DNA from: Deroplatys truncata
Lineage: Eukaryota > Arthropoda > Insecta > Mantodea > Mantidae
Direction: 5' to 3'
DNA: 64,000 nt
Assembly (NCBI GenBank): GCA_030765065.1
Contig: CM060989.1
Location: 59,472,001 to 59,536,000, forward strand
In this document: positions 1-8,340 of the stretch, one piece after another
Layout of the letters: each line of letters begins with the position of its first letter
Numbering within the stretch: the stretch's first letter is position 1
The notes under the pieces: generated by a model
Told to the model about the DNA's origin: nothing
The model's input: the letters and a program-made list of their open reading frames with translations, nothing else
The model's database searches: none
Translations under genes and position numbers: made by a program

Positions 1-36
1 GCTACGCCAGAGGGAGCTACGAACCAGACAAAGGAG

Positions 37-44
37 TGACGTCA
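37..44 (+). promoter_or_regulatory. CRE-like palindrome TGACGTCA in the LTR
   Basis: A perfect 8-bp CREB/ATF consensus, present also at 7874-7881. The solo LTR of the same family keeps only a decayed version near 34578. In transcription terms it lies in U5, downstream of the presumed start site, so a regulatory role is inference. Confidence 0.4.
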
Positions 45-89
45 CAAGATGGCAACGCGTGAAGTAAACACATATTTGCTCTCGTAGAT

Positions 90-230
90 TGGCTTCCAAA
101 CGCGGAGCTACAATTAATGTTAAATAATTACAACATTAACACCGCATCATATTGGTTCCCAAATGTGGGGCTAACAAATACAAAATTACGTAAGCATCTT
201 CCGTTGCATATTGGCTCCCATACGTGGGGC
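90..230 (+). repeat. Array of PBS-like motifs inside LTR U5
   Basis: Three degenerate copies of the 18-nt tRNA-Lys PBS: TGGCTTCCAAACGCGGAGC (90-108), TGGTTCCCAAATGTGGGGC (153-171) and TGGCTCCCATACGTGGGGC (212-230). The second and third are preceded by CA plus TAT, the same context in which the LTR end (CA at 293-294) meets the real PBS at 298. They therefore look like former LTR/PBS junctions now embedded in the LTR. The same array recurs at 7927-8067. Confidence 0.85.
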
Positions 231-297
231 AGTTAAAGTTATGTAAACAAACATTTATTTGCAACATACAATTTGTAACATTAATACCGCATCATAT

Positions 298-315
298 TGG
301 CGCCCAACGTGGGGC
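298..315 (+). promoter_or_regulatory. Primer binding site, tRNA-Lys
   Basis: TGGCGCCCAACGTGGGGC is the exact complement of the 3' 18 nt of animal tRNA-Lys (CUU type, with CCA), the primer also used by several retroviruses and by foamy viruses. The following TCGA extends pairing into the T loop. It starts 3 nt after the LTR end, so it is the priming site used for this insertion. Confidence 0.95.
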
Positions 316-422
316 TCGACAACAAAAAGACATTACGTAAAGCAAGTTCTCTCGCAAATATGCGTAAAGTAAACACACAGAAGTAAACACACAACATTTG
401 TAACATTAAAACAGTTACAAAT

Positions 423-442
423 TGGCACCCAGGACGTGGGGC
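423..442 (+). repeat. Second PBS-like motif in the leader
   Basis: TGGCACCCAGGACGTGGGGC lies 125 nt downstream of the used PBS and is preceded by a repeat of the sequence found before the real one (acatttgtaacattaa). It could act as an alternative priming site. Priming here would place the present PBS inside a longer LTR. Confidence 0.7.
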
Positions 443-447
443 GAAGT

Positions 448-507
448 GACCAGGAAAGGAAAACGATGACCAGGAATGAAGCAGAGTAACCAGGAATGCA
501 GCGGTGA
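448..507 (+). repeat. Three degenerate 20-nt repeats in the leader
   Basis: The octamer ACCAGGAA recurs at exactly 20-nt spacing (449, 469, 489) between the second PBS-like motif and gag. Packaging or dimerisation signals often lie here in LTR elements, but no function can be assigned from sequence. The leader also carries several ATGs upstream of gag. Confidence 0.5.
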
Positions 508-771
508 AATGATCTACAAGACGCAGATTCCAGAAACAAAAGGAACGACAGACTATACGGATGATTGGACATCGTAATTCCGAGATTACGAGGCAACAAG
601 GAATTCAACTACAAAAACATCGAGACGACGTAGATTCATCACAACACAACGCAGAAGCGACATACAAATCTAGGAGAATGGGGCAGAACGCTGGACATCA
701 AAGTAACAGCAACGGACAGCATCAATAAGGTTAGAGTATCTTAATTTTTTTAAAAAAAAAAGGATAAATAA

Positions 772-2874
772 ATGTTAATGAGGAGTGGTAGGATTAAAAA
801 AATAATGGCTACCAATAATACAGAAGAAATAATTATGGAGGGAGATAATGTAACAGTTAGTTGTAATTCAATACAGGTTACAGGAAATAGCCCAGACTTT
901 TTAGGATTTGAAGATGAAAATGTTAGTGCAGAAAGTGAGAATAGAATAGCAGGAAATGTTAATTTTGATGTTAGTATGATGGAAATGCTGAGAAATATGA
1001 ATGAGAATATGAAAAAATTAAGGGAAGATCTTAGTAAGAAAATAGATCAAAACAGGGAAGATATGCAAAAGAATAATGAGAAATTAGAAAAATTAACTCA
1101 GAGTAATGAGAAATTAAGGGAAGATATGCAAAAGAATAATAGGGAATTAAGAGAAGATATTGATAGGAGTTTAGAACAAAAACTAGATCAGAATAAGAGA
1201 GAATTGAGGGAAGATATTGGTAAAAGCTTAGAACAAAACAGGGAAGAAATTGAAAAGAAATTCATGGAGCTAGATAGTAGTATGATTAGAATGAAAAATG
1301 AAAATCAAGAAATGATAGCAAATGAAATAGGTGAAGTTTCAAAGAAAATGTTAGACATGAGCAGGGAAATATCTAACCAAAAAAGTGAGGTTAATAATAA
1401 AATAGAGCATGTTAATGTAAAATGTACAGAGCTAGGTAGCCGAATGAGTAGCATTTCAAGTGAGTTAAAAGAGATGATGGAGGCTACAAATGCAGATTTA
1501 ATACAGGTGCAAGTTAATTTCAGAGGGGAAATATCTGAAATTCAGAAGGAGTCAGAAAAACAGAGAAATAAATTGTCTGATGAAGTTAAAGATTTGTCTA
1601 AAGATTTGAATCAAAAGCTAACTTCTGAAATTAACAAACACCAAACTGTTCAAAATGAGAATAATAAAAAATTGGAACAGACAATAGAAAATCTGCAGGG
1701 TACTGTAAATAGATTAGAATTGAATTCAAGGGCAAATATATGTGATGTACATGTGTCAGATGTACAAAATAATGATAGAGGTAGTTCCTCAGGTATGACA
1801 AATAATGTGAGTGATGCGGCAGCTTCATCTATAGCTAATGCTGAAACTCAGAGTGCACAAGTTACACTAGAGAATTTAAATATGGGAATAGGGAATTTGC
1901 AAAATTACAATCATATCTTAAGTGATTTTCCACTTCCAAAATTTAATGAAAACTCCAGTCCAGTACAGTTCATTGCAGAATTATCAGAGTATTTTCAAAT
2001 TAAAAAGATACCTGAAGCATTGAAAATGATAGTTGTCAAAAGATGTTTGGACCAGAAAACCTTAGATTGGTTACAAATGGTATCAGGGGGTGAAATTTCA
2101 TATGAATCCTTTAAGAGATTATTCATGAACAGATTTTGGAATGTTACGGTACAGCAAAGAATACGAGCAATGCTTAGTCATGGTCAATTTAATCCACGAG
2201 AGGGAATATCGATGACTGATTACTTACTAAAACATGCAAGTCAGGTTAGAAACTTGTCACCTCCAATCAGTGAGGAAGATTTTGTGAGTTTGCTCGCAAG
2301 GCATTATCCTATAAGGATACAAAATTACTTATTAATTACAAAACCACGGAACATCTATGAGATGACAGAATTAATAACAGCTTTGGAACAACAGGAAGAA
2401 GATATTTCTCGGGAGTGGGAGCATAGATTTTTAGATGTGCGAGATAGAAGAAATTACCAAGGTAGTTATCAGCAAATTAGAGGACAAGACAGACATCATG
2501 AAATTAATACCAGACAACGGTATCAATCATACGTTCCACAATTTGAAAGATCAAGGATAGATAGGAGACCAGGCCGGCAGGAACAAATAAATTATGTCAG
2601 GACAGAAAGATTGCCTGAAAGAGGGCAAAACTATGGAAGGAGGTACACTAGACAGAGGGGAAATTTCACTCACTGGAGGGAAAATAATAACCGAGAAAGA
2701 TCTGAGGAACGGCAAGAAAATTACGTGCCAAGGGGACAAAATGTCAGAAATCGAGGATTTAGAACTCGAGGAAGGGGAACTCAAAACAATGGTAGCGACA
2801 CGGAGATAGATTTAGCGCCTGTTAGGAATGGCAGTCCCGTACGTGAACATGGAAATAACCAGGAAAACTGTTAA
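772..2874 (+). CDS. gag: Gag polyprotein of element A
   Basis: A 700-codon ORF. Residues about 60-330 are a very long, highly charged coiled coil rich in Glu, Lys, Asn and Arg, partly built from tandem repeats of an E-L-R-E-D-type unit. Residues about 385-545 resemble the retrotransposon gag capsid domain (LPKF start, alternating helices, W and F landmarks). Residues about 550-700 are rich in Arg, Gly, Gln and Asn (RGRG, RNRG); no CCHC zinc knuckle is present, so RNA binding probably relies on this basic region. The first ATG (772) has weak context; an ATG at 805 (residue 12) has A at -3 and G at +4 and may be the true start. Product: particle-forming structural protein. The family assignment is by domain order and context. 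Confidence 0.9.
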   Translation: MLMRSGRIKKIMATNNTEEIIMEGDNVTVSCNSIQVTGNSPDFLGFEDENVSAESENRIAGNVNFDVSMMEMLRNMNENMKKLREDLSKKIDQNREDMQKNNEKLEKLTQSNEKLREDMQKNNRELREDIDRSLEQKLDQNKRELREDIGKSLEQNREEIEKKFMELDSSMIRMKNENQEMIANEIGEVSKKMLDMSREISNQKSEVNNKIEHVNVKCTELGSRMSSISSELKEMMEATNADLIQVQVNFRGEISEIQKESEKQRNKLSDEVKDLSKDLNQKLTSEINKHQTVQNENNKKLEQTIENLQGTVNRLELNSRANICDVHVSDVQNNDRGSSSGMTNNVSDAAASSIANAETQSAQVTLENLNMGIGNLQNYNHILSDFPLPKFNENSSPVQFIAELSEYFQIKKIPEALKMIVVKRCLDQKTLDWLQMVSGGEISYESFKRLFMNRFWNVTVQQRIRAMLSHGQFNPREGISMTDYLLKHASQVRNLSPPISEEDFVSLLARHYPIRIQNYLLITKPRNIYEMTELITALEQQEEDISREWEHRFLDVRDRRNYQGSYQQIRGQDRHHEINTRQRYQSYVPQFERSRIDRRPGRQEQINYVRTERLPERGQNYGRRYTRQRGNFTHWRENNNRERSEERQENYVPRGQNVRNRGFRTRGRGTQNNGSDTEIDLAPVRNGSPVREHGNNQENC

Positions 2875-3020
2875 CAGACTCCTGAGCAGTAGGTTCTCAG
2901 GACGTCTTTAATAATTCAGTATCCATTACCAATACAAATCATACGCCTACACATACACCCTGTAATAAGATTACAGCAACAAAAGATAAGGGAGAAAATT
3001 TTGAGTCACCTCATGTTAGA
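2875..3020 (+). other. gag-pol spacer
   Basis: 146 nt separate the two ORFs. The pol frame has a TGA at 2883-2885, 9 nt after the gag stop, and is open from 2886. A -1 shift inside gag would therefore terminate at once. A possible splice acceptor (ttacag, AG at 2975-2976) and an out-of-frame ATG at 3013 lie before the pol ATG. Pol may be made from a spliced mRNA, by internal initiation, or by another recoding route. Confidence 0.7.
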
Positions 3021-6000
3021 ATGGAAATTGCGAAGAAAGAAATCATTGCAACTATAGATTCTGGTTCATCAGCTTCAATTTGCTCACAGAAATTTTACAT
3101 AAATTTGATTAATGAAGGTAACAAGATTATGGCTCTTCCCACTAGTAATTTAGTTTGTCGTGTTGCAATTGGAAGAACTACACAGGTCATAAAAACACAA
3201 GCTCTACTTAGCATACTTATTGGCGGAGAGAATTTTGAGGTTATGTTTCTAATTGTAAACCATCTGATTTGTGACATAATTATAGGATGTGACTTTCTAC
3301 ATGAATATGAAGCATGTATAGATTTTAAACATGAAGAGTTAAAAATAACAAAAGAAGATAGAGAAATAAGGGTACCATTTATAAAAGAAAAAGTTTCTGT
3401 AATCGAGATGACAAAGGATGAGAAAAATATTTGTAACCAAGAGTTTTTTGTGCAAATAACAGAAACTGATAGAAATAGTCAGATAAAGCAGGTAGTCACA
3501 GAATATGAAGGGAATACCACGCCATATTTTCAACAGCTAGCAGAAATGCCAGAGAAAGTAGAGGAATTTACAATCCAAACAAAAGACGACCATGTGAGCG
3601 AGACAAACAACAGCAGGAAAGAGAAGAGAAATGAGGAAATAGAACACAAGTGTGAAGAAGCTTATAATCTTACGATAATGCAAAAACAAATCCTTCATGA
3701 TGTTTTGATGAACAATAGTTCAGTATTTAGTAATATCCCAGGCAGATGTAATGTATATCAGCATACATTTCAAGTAGAAGACGTACCACCATATAGGCAC
3801 AAGTATGACAATTTACCTATAAGTCTTCGAGACAAAGCTAGACAATTAATAAATAACATGTTAGAAAATGGGATTATTGAGCAAAGTAATTCTCAATACA
3901 TAAATTCAATCTGCTGGAGTATTAAACGAGATGGTAGTTTGAGATTAACTTTAGACGGTAGATATGTCAACAAGTATATGAAACCAGATCATTTTCAAAG
4001 TGAGGGAATTGAACAACTAATTACAAAACTTTCAAGAGGGAGATTTCTGACATCCATTGACCTCACTGCATCATATTGGCAAGTGGAATTAGATCCGCAA
4101 GTGCGTGATTACACTTCATTTCAGTACTCAGGGATCCAGTATCGCTTTTGTGTAAATCCTTTTGGTTTAAAAAACTCAGGAAGTGGATTTTTGAGAGCCA
4201 TTCACACTATCTTTGGAAATTCTGCAGATGATTTTTTAATAAAGTATATTGAAGACTTCTTAATCATTAGTCAAACATTTGAAGAACACATGAATAATGT
4301 CCATTATGTGTTAAATAAACTACAACAACATGGTATGACTGTGAACATACTAAAATCAAAATTTTGTGTCAAGGAAATAAATTTTCTGGGTTATGTAGTG
4401 GATGAACGAGGTATAAGACCTGATCAGAAAAGAATAGAAGCAATAATGAGAATTCCGCCACCCAGGAACGTAAAACAAATTAGACGTCTCTTAGGGGTAT
4501 TGAACTTTCAGAGTAAGTTCGTACCAAGATATTCGGCTGAAATCGAACCACTGCGGCAGCTACTCCGAAAGAACAATAAGTGGAAATGGACAGAGGATCA
4601 TCAAAAATGTTTTGAGAGAGTAAAGGAACTCTTTGCTAAGTCCATATTACTTGAGAGGCCCAGAGAAGATTTGGAATATGAGATTTATGTCGACGCATCA
4701 ATGCAAGGATACGCCGGAATTTTAGGACAGCGAGACATCAACAATGACTTTCACGTCATTAGTACAGCTTCTAGAGGACTTGCAAATATTGAGCGAAATT
4801 CTTCAGTGACTCAGTTAGAAATTGGAGCACTATATTTCTCATTAATTCGTTTTAAAACCTATATATATCAGCAAAAGGTGAAAGTGTATTCAGACCACAT
4901 CAGCTTAACTTTCATACAACGGTGTAGATTATGTAGTGGAAAACTTGCTAGATATATTCATGCAATATCTGCATTCGATATTGAGATTATCCACATTCCT
5001 GGCAAAAATAATACCTTCAGTGATTTGCTGTCAAGATTGAACTACAACCCACAAATTCACGAAAATATTGACAGGCCTAGAAATGAAGTCAAAATATTGA
5101 CAATTGAAATTCCTTTAAGCAAAGAAATGATTAGAAAATTGAAAAATATGGGGGAAATTCAAAATGAGGATGCAAAATTATTTGAACTTAAAGAAAATGC
5201 ACCATTGATTGAGGAGGCAAAGAAAGAAATTATAGCAATTCGAGATGGGACATTATACAAAAAGCATGGAAAAGAAATGCCTAGTTGGAAGGTAATGGTT
5301 CCGAAAAGCATGGAAAAGGAACTAATTAAGAATTTTCATGAAGGGTTAGCACACTCAGGGACGGACCGAACAACTTCTATGATTTTAGAGAATTTATACA
5401 TATCCAAATTGCGTCAGAAAGTTCGGAAATTTATATCGTGCTGCAACCTGTGTCAGAAGGCAAAGCAAATAAATGCAGCATATGCATTTGAAACTAATTC
5501 GGTTATAAGGGATAAGCCGAGATGTGTAATTAGTATTGATATTCATGGTCCGATGCCTCCAAGTCAATTTGGAAATAAATATATATTTGTCTGTTATGAT
5601 ATATTCAGCAAATATGTAAGAATTTACCCTTTGAGAAAACCTACAAGTTTAGCATGTTTGAATAGACTACTTAAGTCATATGTGATAGAAGAAGGACCTA
5701 TTCAATCTGTATTGAGCGATAATGCTTCGTACTTCACAGGAAAAAAATTTATGGATGGACTGAAAGAAAATGGCATTAAACAATATTTTTCGTCAAGATA
5801 CAGACCGAACTCCAACCCAGTGGAGAGGGAAATTAAGGAAATTTCAAATTTAAGGGTGTTATGTCATCGAAAACACACCCAATGGTATGGATACGTGAAC
5901 TTTGTTCAGAACCTCTTAAATGAAACCATAAACAATGTGACAGGATACAAACCATGTGAACTTAAGTTGGGAAAGAAGATCAATACAATGTGTAAAAAAT

Positions 6001-6380
6001 TTCCAGAAGCCATTCCAGATGCGCATTCGATACCACCAACAGAAGAAGAGATGTTCCGAAAAGCATTCGAGAGGATGAAAAAAAAAGCCATAAAAAGAAA
6101 AATTAAACATGAAGAAAAGAAGAGAAAGGAATGGAGGATCAAAATAGGAGATTTAGTTTTGGTTAAAACCAAGAAATTATCGGATAAAGAAAATAAACTT
6201 TATTGGCGAATATTTCTCAAATACCATGGACCATATGAAGTTGTTGAAGTGTATGGAACTAACATATATGAGTTATGTAATCCAACAACTCGAAAAAGCA
6301 TAGGAAAGTTCCATATTGAGATGCTTAAACCATACAACCATGAAGATCATGGTGAAATAAAAGACAAAGATGATAAATAG
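3021..6380 (+). CDS. pol: Pol polyprotein: protease, RT, RNase H, integrase
   Basis: A 1119-codon ORF with a good start context (AGAATGG). Order: aspartic protease (D13-S-G, later IIIGCDFL); RT (LTSIDLTASYW as motif A, FGLKNSGSG as motif B, Y409-I-E-D412 as motif C); RNase H (VDAS, LEIGA, YSDH, FSDLLSR giving the D-E-D-D set); integrase with an H-H-C-C zinc domain (HEGLAH, CCNLCQ), a D-D-E core (SIDIHGP, LSDNAS, SNPVERE), and a C-terminal GPY-like module (HGPYEVVEV). The first Asp of the RT YxDD pair is replaced by Glu, which is unusual. No chromodomain is seen. The ORF has no internal stop. Confidence 0.95.
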   Translation: MEIAKKEIIATIDSGSSASICSQKFYINLINEGNKIMALPTSNLVCRVAIGRTTQVIKTQALLSILIGGENFEVMFLIVNHLICDIIIGCDFLHEYEACIDFKHEELKITKEDREIRVPFIKEKVSVIEMTKDEKNICNQEFFVQITETDRNSQIKQVVTEYEGNTTPYFQQLAEMPEKVEEFTIQTKDDHVSETNNSRKEKRNEEIEHKCEEAYNLTIMQKQILHDVLMNNSSVFSNIPGRCNVYQHTFQVEDVPPYRHKYDNLPISLRDKARQLINNMLENGIIEQSNSQYINSICWSIKRDGSLRLTLDGRYVNKYMKPDHFQSEGIEQLITKLSRGRFLTSIDLTASYWQVELDPQVRDYTSFQYSGIQYRFCVNPFGLKNSGSGFLRAIHTIFGNSADDFLIKYIEDFLIISQTFEEHMNNVHYVLNKLQQHGMTVNILKSKFCVKEINFLGYVVDERGIRPDQKRIEAIMRIPPPRNVKQIRRLLGVLNFQSKFVPRYSAEIEPLRQLLRKNNKWKWTEDHQKCFERVKELFAKSILLERPREDLEYEIYVDASMQGYAGILGQRDINNDFHVISTASRGLANIERNSSVTQLEIGALYFSLIRFKTYIYQQKVKVYSDHISLTFIQRCRLCSGKLARYIHAISAFDIEIIHIPGKNNTFSDLLSRLNYNPQIHENIDRPRNEVKILTIEIPLSKEMIRKLKNMGEIQNEDAKLFELKENAPLIEEAKKEIIAIRDGTLYKKHGKEMPSWKVMVPKSMEKELIKNFHEGLAHSGTDRTTSMILENLYISKLRQKVRKFISCCNLCQKAKQINAAYAFETNSVIRDKPRCVISIDIHGPMPPSQFGNKYIFVCYDIFSKYVRIYPLRKPTSLACLNRLLKSYVIEEGPIQSVLSDNASYFTGKKFMDGLKENGIKQYFSSRYRPNSNPVEREIKEISNLRVLCHRKHTQWYGYVNFVQNLLNETINNVTGYKPCELKLGKKINTMCKKFPEAIPDAHSIPPTEEEMFRKAFERMKKKAIKRKIKHEEKKRKEWRIKIGDLVLVKTKKLSDKENKLYWRIFLKYHGPYEVVEVYGTNIYELCNPTTRKSIGKFHIEMLKPYNHEDHGEIKDKDDK

Positions 6381-7061
6381 TAAATGATGGATAGTTAAAG
6401 GCGAAATGCAGAGCAATGTATTGGAACGTAAGAGGGTTAAATAAAAATGTACGTCATGTGAATGGAGAAATAAATTGTGGTCATGACTAACTGTTTGAGA
6501 GGAAAATAACATTTTATTAGTAACTGAACATGTGAAATAAAGCCTGATGTTATATTAAAGTAAAGTACATAAATACTATTACAAGAGTATTGTTAAGATA
6601 AAGTACAAAATCACAAAAATTGGTAAATATAATTAAAAACAAATATTTATGCAGTAAATAGAACATGTGAAACAGTGCCTAGATTTAAGAGATGTAAATA
6701 TTTGTGTAGAGGGTGAATATTTTGGTAAATATGTATAATAATTACAAAAATCTTAAATGTATAAATTTTTGTCAACAATGTAAGAGAGTAAACAATTTGG
6801 TAGCAGTGATTAAATAATTTAGGGTAAAGTATTTGCTATATATATAAAAAAAATTGTGATGTCAGATTAATATCTAAATTAATTAAACCAGAGCCAGTAA
6901 GTAGTGGCGAGATAGGGGAAAAACATGTCGTGTGTTAAATGCGTGTGAAGTGTTAAGTGAAAGTGATAACGTGTGTTCCAAGATTTAGGAGACTAAAAAC
7001 ACAATTTTAAAATTTCTAAACAAGTTATAAATATTTATAATTATGTTTCTAGTGGGGCATA
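6381..7061 (+). other. Non-coding 3' region of element A with purine-rich tract
   Basis: About 680 AT-rich bases with no ORF of note and no env. A short motif (gaacatgtgaaa) occurs twice, near 6526 and 6661. The AGTGGGG run at 7051-7057, just before the LTR start, is the best candidate for the plus-strand primer (polypurine tract), although only 4 nt (CATA) separate it from the LTR. Confidence 0.6.
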
Positions 7062-7431
7062 TGATACGGTAATTTGTATCACAAATTACTCAGATGTAAT
7101 TAATGATAGTAATATGAATATGTATTTTTATGTGACATTGATTTCTGATGTTTATTAATTGTAATTATTATTGGTAAATAATAATATACGGCTTTACTGA
7201 AACTGTCAACAATAACGCAATAATGCAGCGATGGGGTGAGTTGTTTATCATTACCGGGAACAAGGAAGTTACGTAATATTTCGCGCGGTTTCGATAGAAG
7301 CTTCTAGAACATTTCCTAAAGCATATGTATTCGTGGTTTTCATTGGATATTAAAATAGACGCTAATGTTGGCGCGTTTTATTAGCCAATAGCAGTTCATT
7401 TATAATCTTTAGGCGTATCTTAATGCAGGCC

Positions 7432-7439
7432 TATAAATA
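7432..7439 (+). promoter_or_regulatory. TATA box of the LTR promoter
   Basis: TATAAATA lies 48 nt downstream of a CCAAT-like box. Transcription would start near 7460 and define R. The family A solo LTR has a matching TATAAA in the same relative place. Confidence 0.7.
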
Positions 7440-7689
7440 GTGTAGGTTCAAGGGAGCGTTCCCCCCAGTTCTACAAAATTCTCAGTACTCTCCACGTCGG
7501 TCTCTCAGTTCATTTATTTCGCCAAGTTACGCGCAGCAGAATTACGAGAATCTAAATTATTATAAAGTTAATTCTACACAAAGTTGAAGTATGCAAGTTA
7601 AAAGTGATAAGTAAGAAGTTATTAAAAACAGTTTCAGTTTGGCGAGTATCTATCTCAATATGTAAAAAGTGTTAGTGAACGTGTTCGGC

Positions 7690-7738
7690 AATAAAAGTTA
7701 TAAAAACAATTTCTTCATCAGTATCATTTCTGAATAAA
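7690..7738 (+). terminator. LTR polyadenylation signals
   Basis: Two AATAAA hexamers (from 7690 and 7733) lie about 230-280 nt downstream of the expected start site. Cleavage soon after the second would end R near 7755. That leaves an unusually long U5 of about 375 nt, which is where the PBS-like array lies. Confidence 0.55.
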
Positions 7739-7926
7739 AGATTCCTTTCCGATTCACACCCTGCAAGAGTTAAATGTCGACCTAAATAGCTAGCCGGAGA
7801 ACATTTAAAGTGAATTATTTCAAAACTGATACAAATTGCTACGCCAGAGGGAGCTACGAACCAGACAAAGGAGTGACGTCACAAGATGGCAACGCGTGAA
7901 GTAAACACATATTTGCTCTCGTAGAT

Positions 7927-8067
7927 TGGCTTCCAAACGCGGAGCTACAATTAATGTTAAATAATTACAACATTAACACCGCATCATATTGGTTCCCAAA
8001 TGTGGGGCTAACAAATACAAAATTACGTAAGCATCTTCCGTTGCATATTGGCTCCCATACGTGGGGC
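7927..8067 (+). repeat. PBS-like motif array, 3' LTR copy
   Basis: Identical to the array at 90-230 (offset 7837). Beyond the LTR end at 8131 the sequence departs at once from the 5' side, where the real PBS follows. This confirms that the array belongs to the LTR itself. Confidence 0.9.
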
Positions 8068-8131
8068 AGTTAAAGTTATGTAAACAAACATTTATTTGCA
8101 ACATACAATTTGTAACATTAATACCGCATCA

Positions 8132-8340
8132 AAGCGTGCTGAGGAAAAGTGAGGCGATTCTCAAAGACCTGACAAATAATGGCCTGTACCATGTGTTCGA
8201 GGACTGACAGAGACGCTATAAAAAGTGCATTCAAGTAGGAGGGGACTACTTTGAAAAATATCATATCAGCATTGAAATGGAGTAATAAATACTGTGAAAA
8301 AAAATCAGTCTAAGTATTTATTGATCAGCCCTCGTACCTA
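8132..8340 (+). pseudogene. Mariner transposase C-terminus and 3' end, host of element A
   Basis: Bases 8134-8286 read as the last 50 codons of a mariner transposase (EAILKDLTNNGLYHVFED, then RRYKKCIQVGGDYFEKY) with one internal stop where Trp is expected. A terminal repeat follows (tattgatcagccctcgta). The rest of the transposase should lie left of the window, because element A inserted within it. Confidence 0.75.

Larger units (their letters stand above)
1..294 (+). repeat. 3' part of the 5' LTR of element A (U5 region)
   Basis: Base for base identical to 7838-8131. It ends in CA three bases before the PBS, as expected of an LTR end. It holds three PBS-like motifs (90-108, 153-171, 212-230) and a perfect CRE-type palindrome TGACGTCA at 37-44. 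The start of this LTR lies left of the window. Confidence 0.95.
1..8131 (+). mobile_element. Ty3/gypsy LTR retrotransposon, element A (5' LTR truncated by window edge)
   Basis: The order is LTR, tRNA-Lys PBS, gag, pol (protease-RT-RNase H-integrase), purine-rich tract, LTR. That order and the RT type place it in Ty3/gypsy; there is no env-like ORF. The 294 visible bases of the left LTR equal 7838-8131 exactly and both large ORFs are open, so the insertion is young. The right LTR is followed directly by an in-frame piece of a mariner transposase (8132 onward), so it landed in a dead mariner. Its target duplication, probably 4 bp as in the related solo LTRs, cannot be checked because the left flank is outside the window. 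Confidence 0.95.
7062..8131 (+). repeat. 3' LTR of element A
   Basis: 1070 bp running from TGATACGG to CCGCATCA; the termini form a 7-of-8 inverted repeat. The start agrees with the independently bounded solo LTR at 34380-35458. It carries a CCAAT-like box (7383-7388), TATA (7432-7439), AATAAA signals (7690, 7733) and the array of PBS-like motifs (7927-7945, 7990-8008, 8049-8067). A decayed motif near 7836-7855 may be a fourth. Confidence 0.9.

Noticed and set aside
6273-6512. Minus-strand frames over pol and its 3' end, and other antisense frames over gag (1631, 2551, 5906)
   Set aside because: Shadows of the A-rich sense strand of gag and pol; no motifs.
6381-7061. An env-like third ORF in element A
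   Set aside because: No frame of useful length, no signal peptide or transmembrane pattern.
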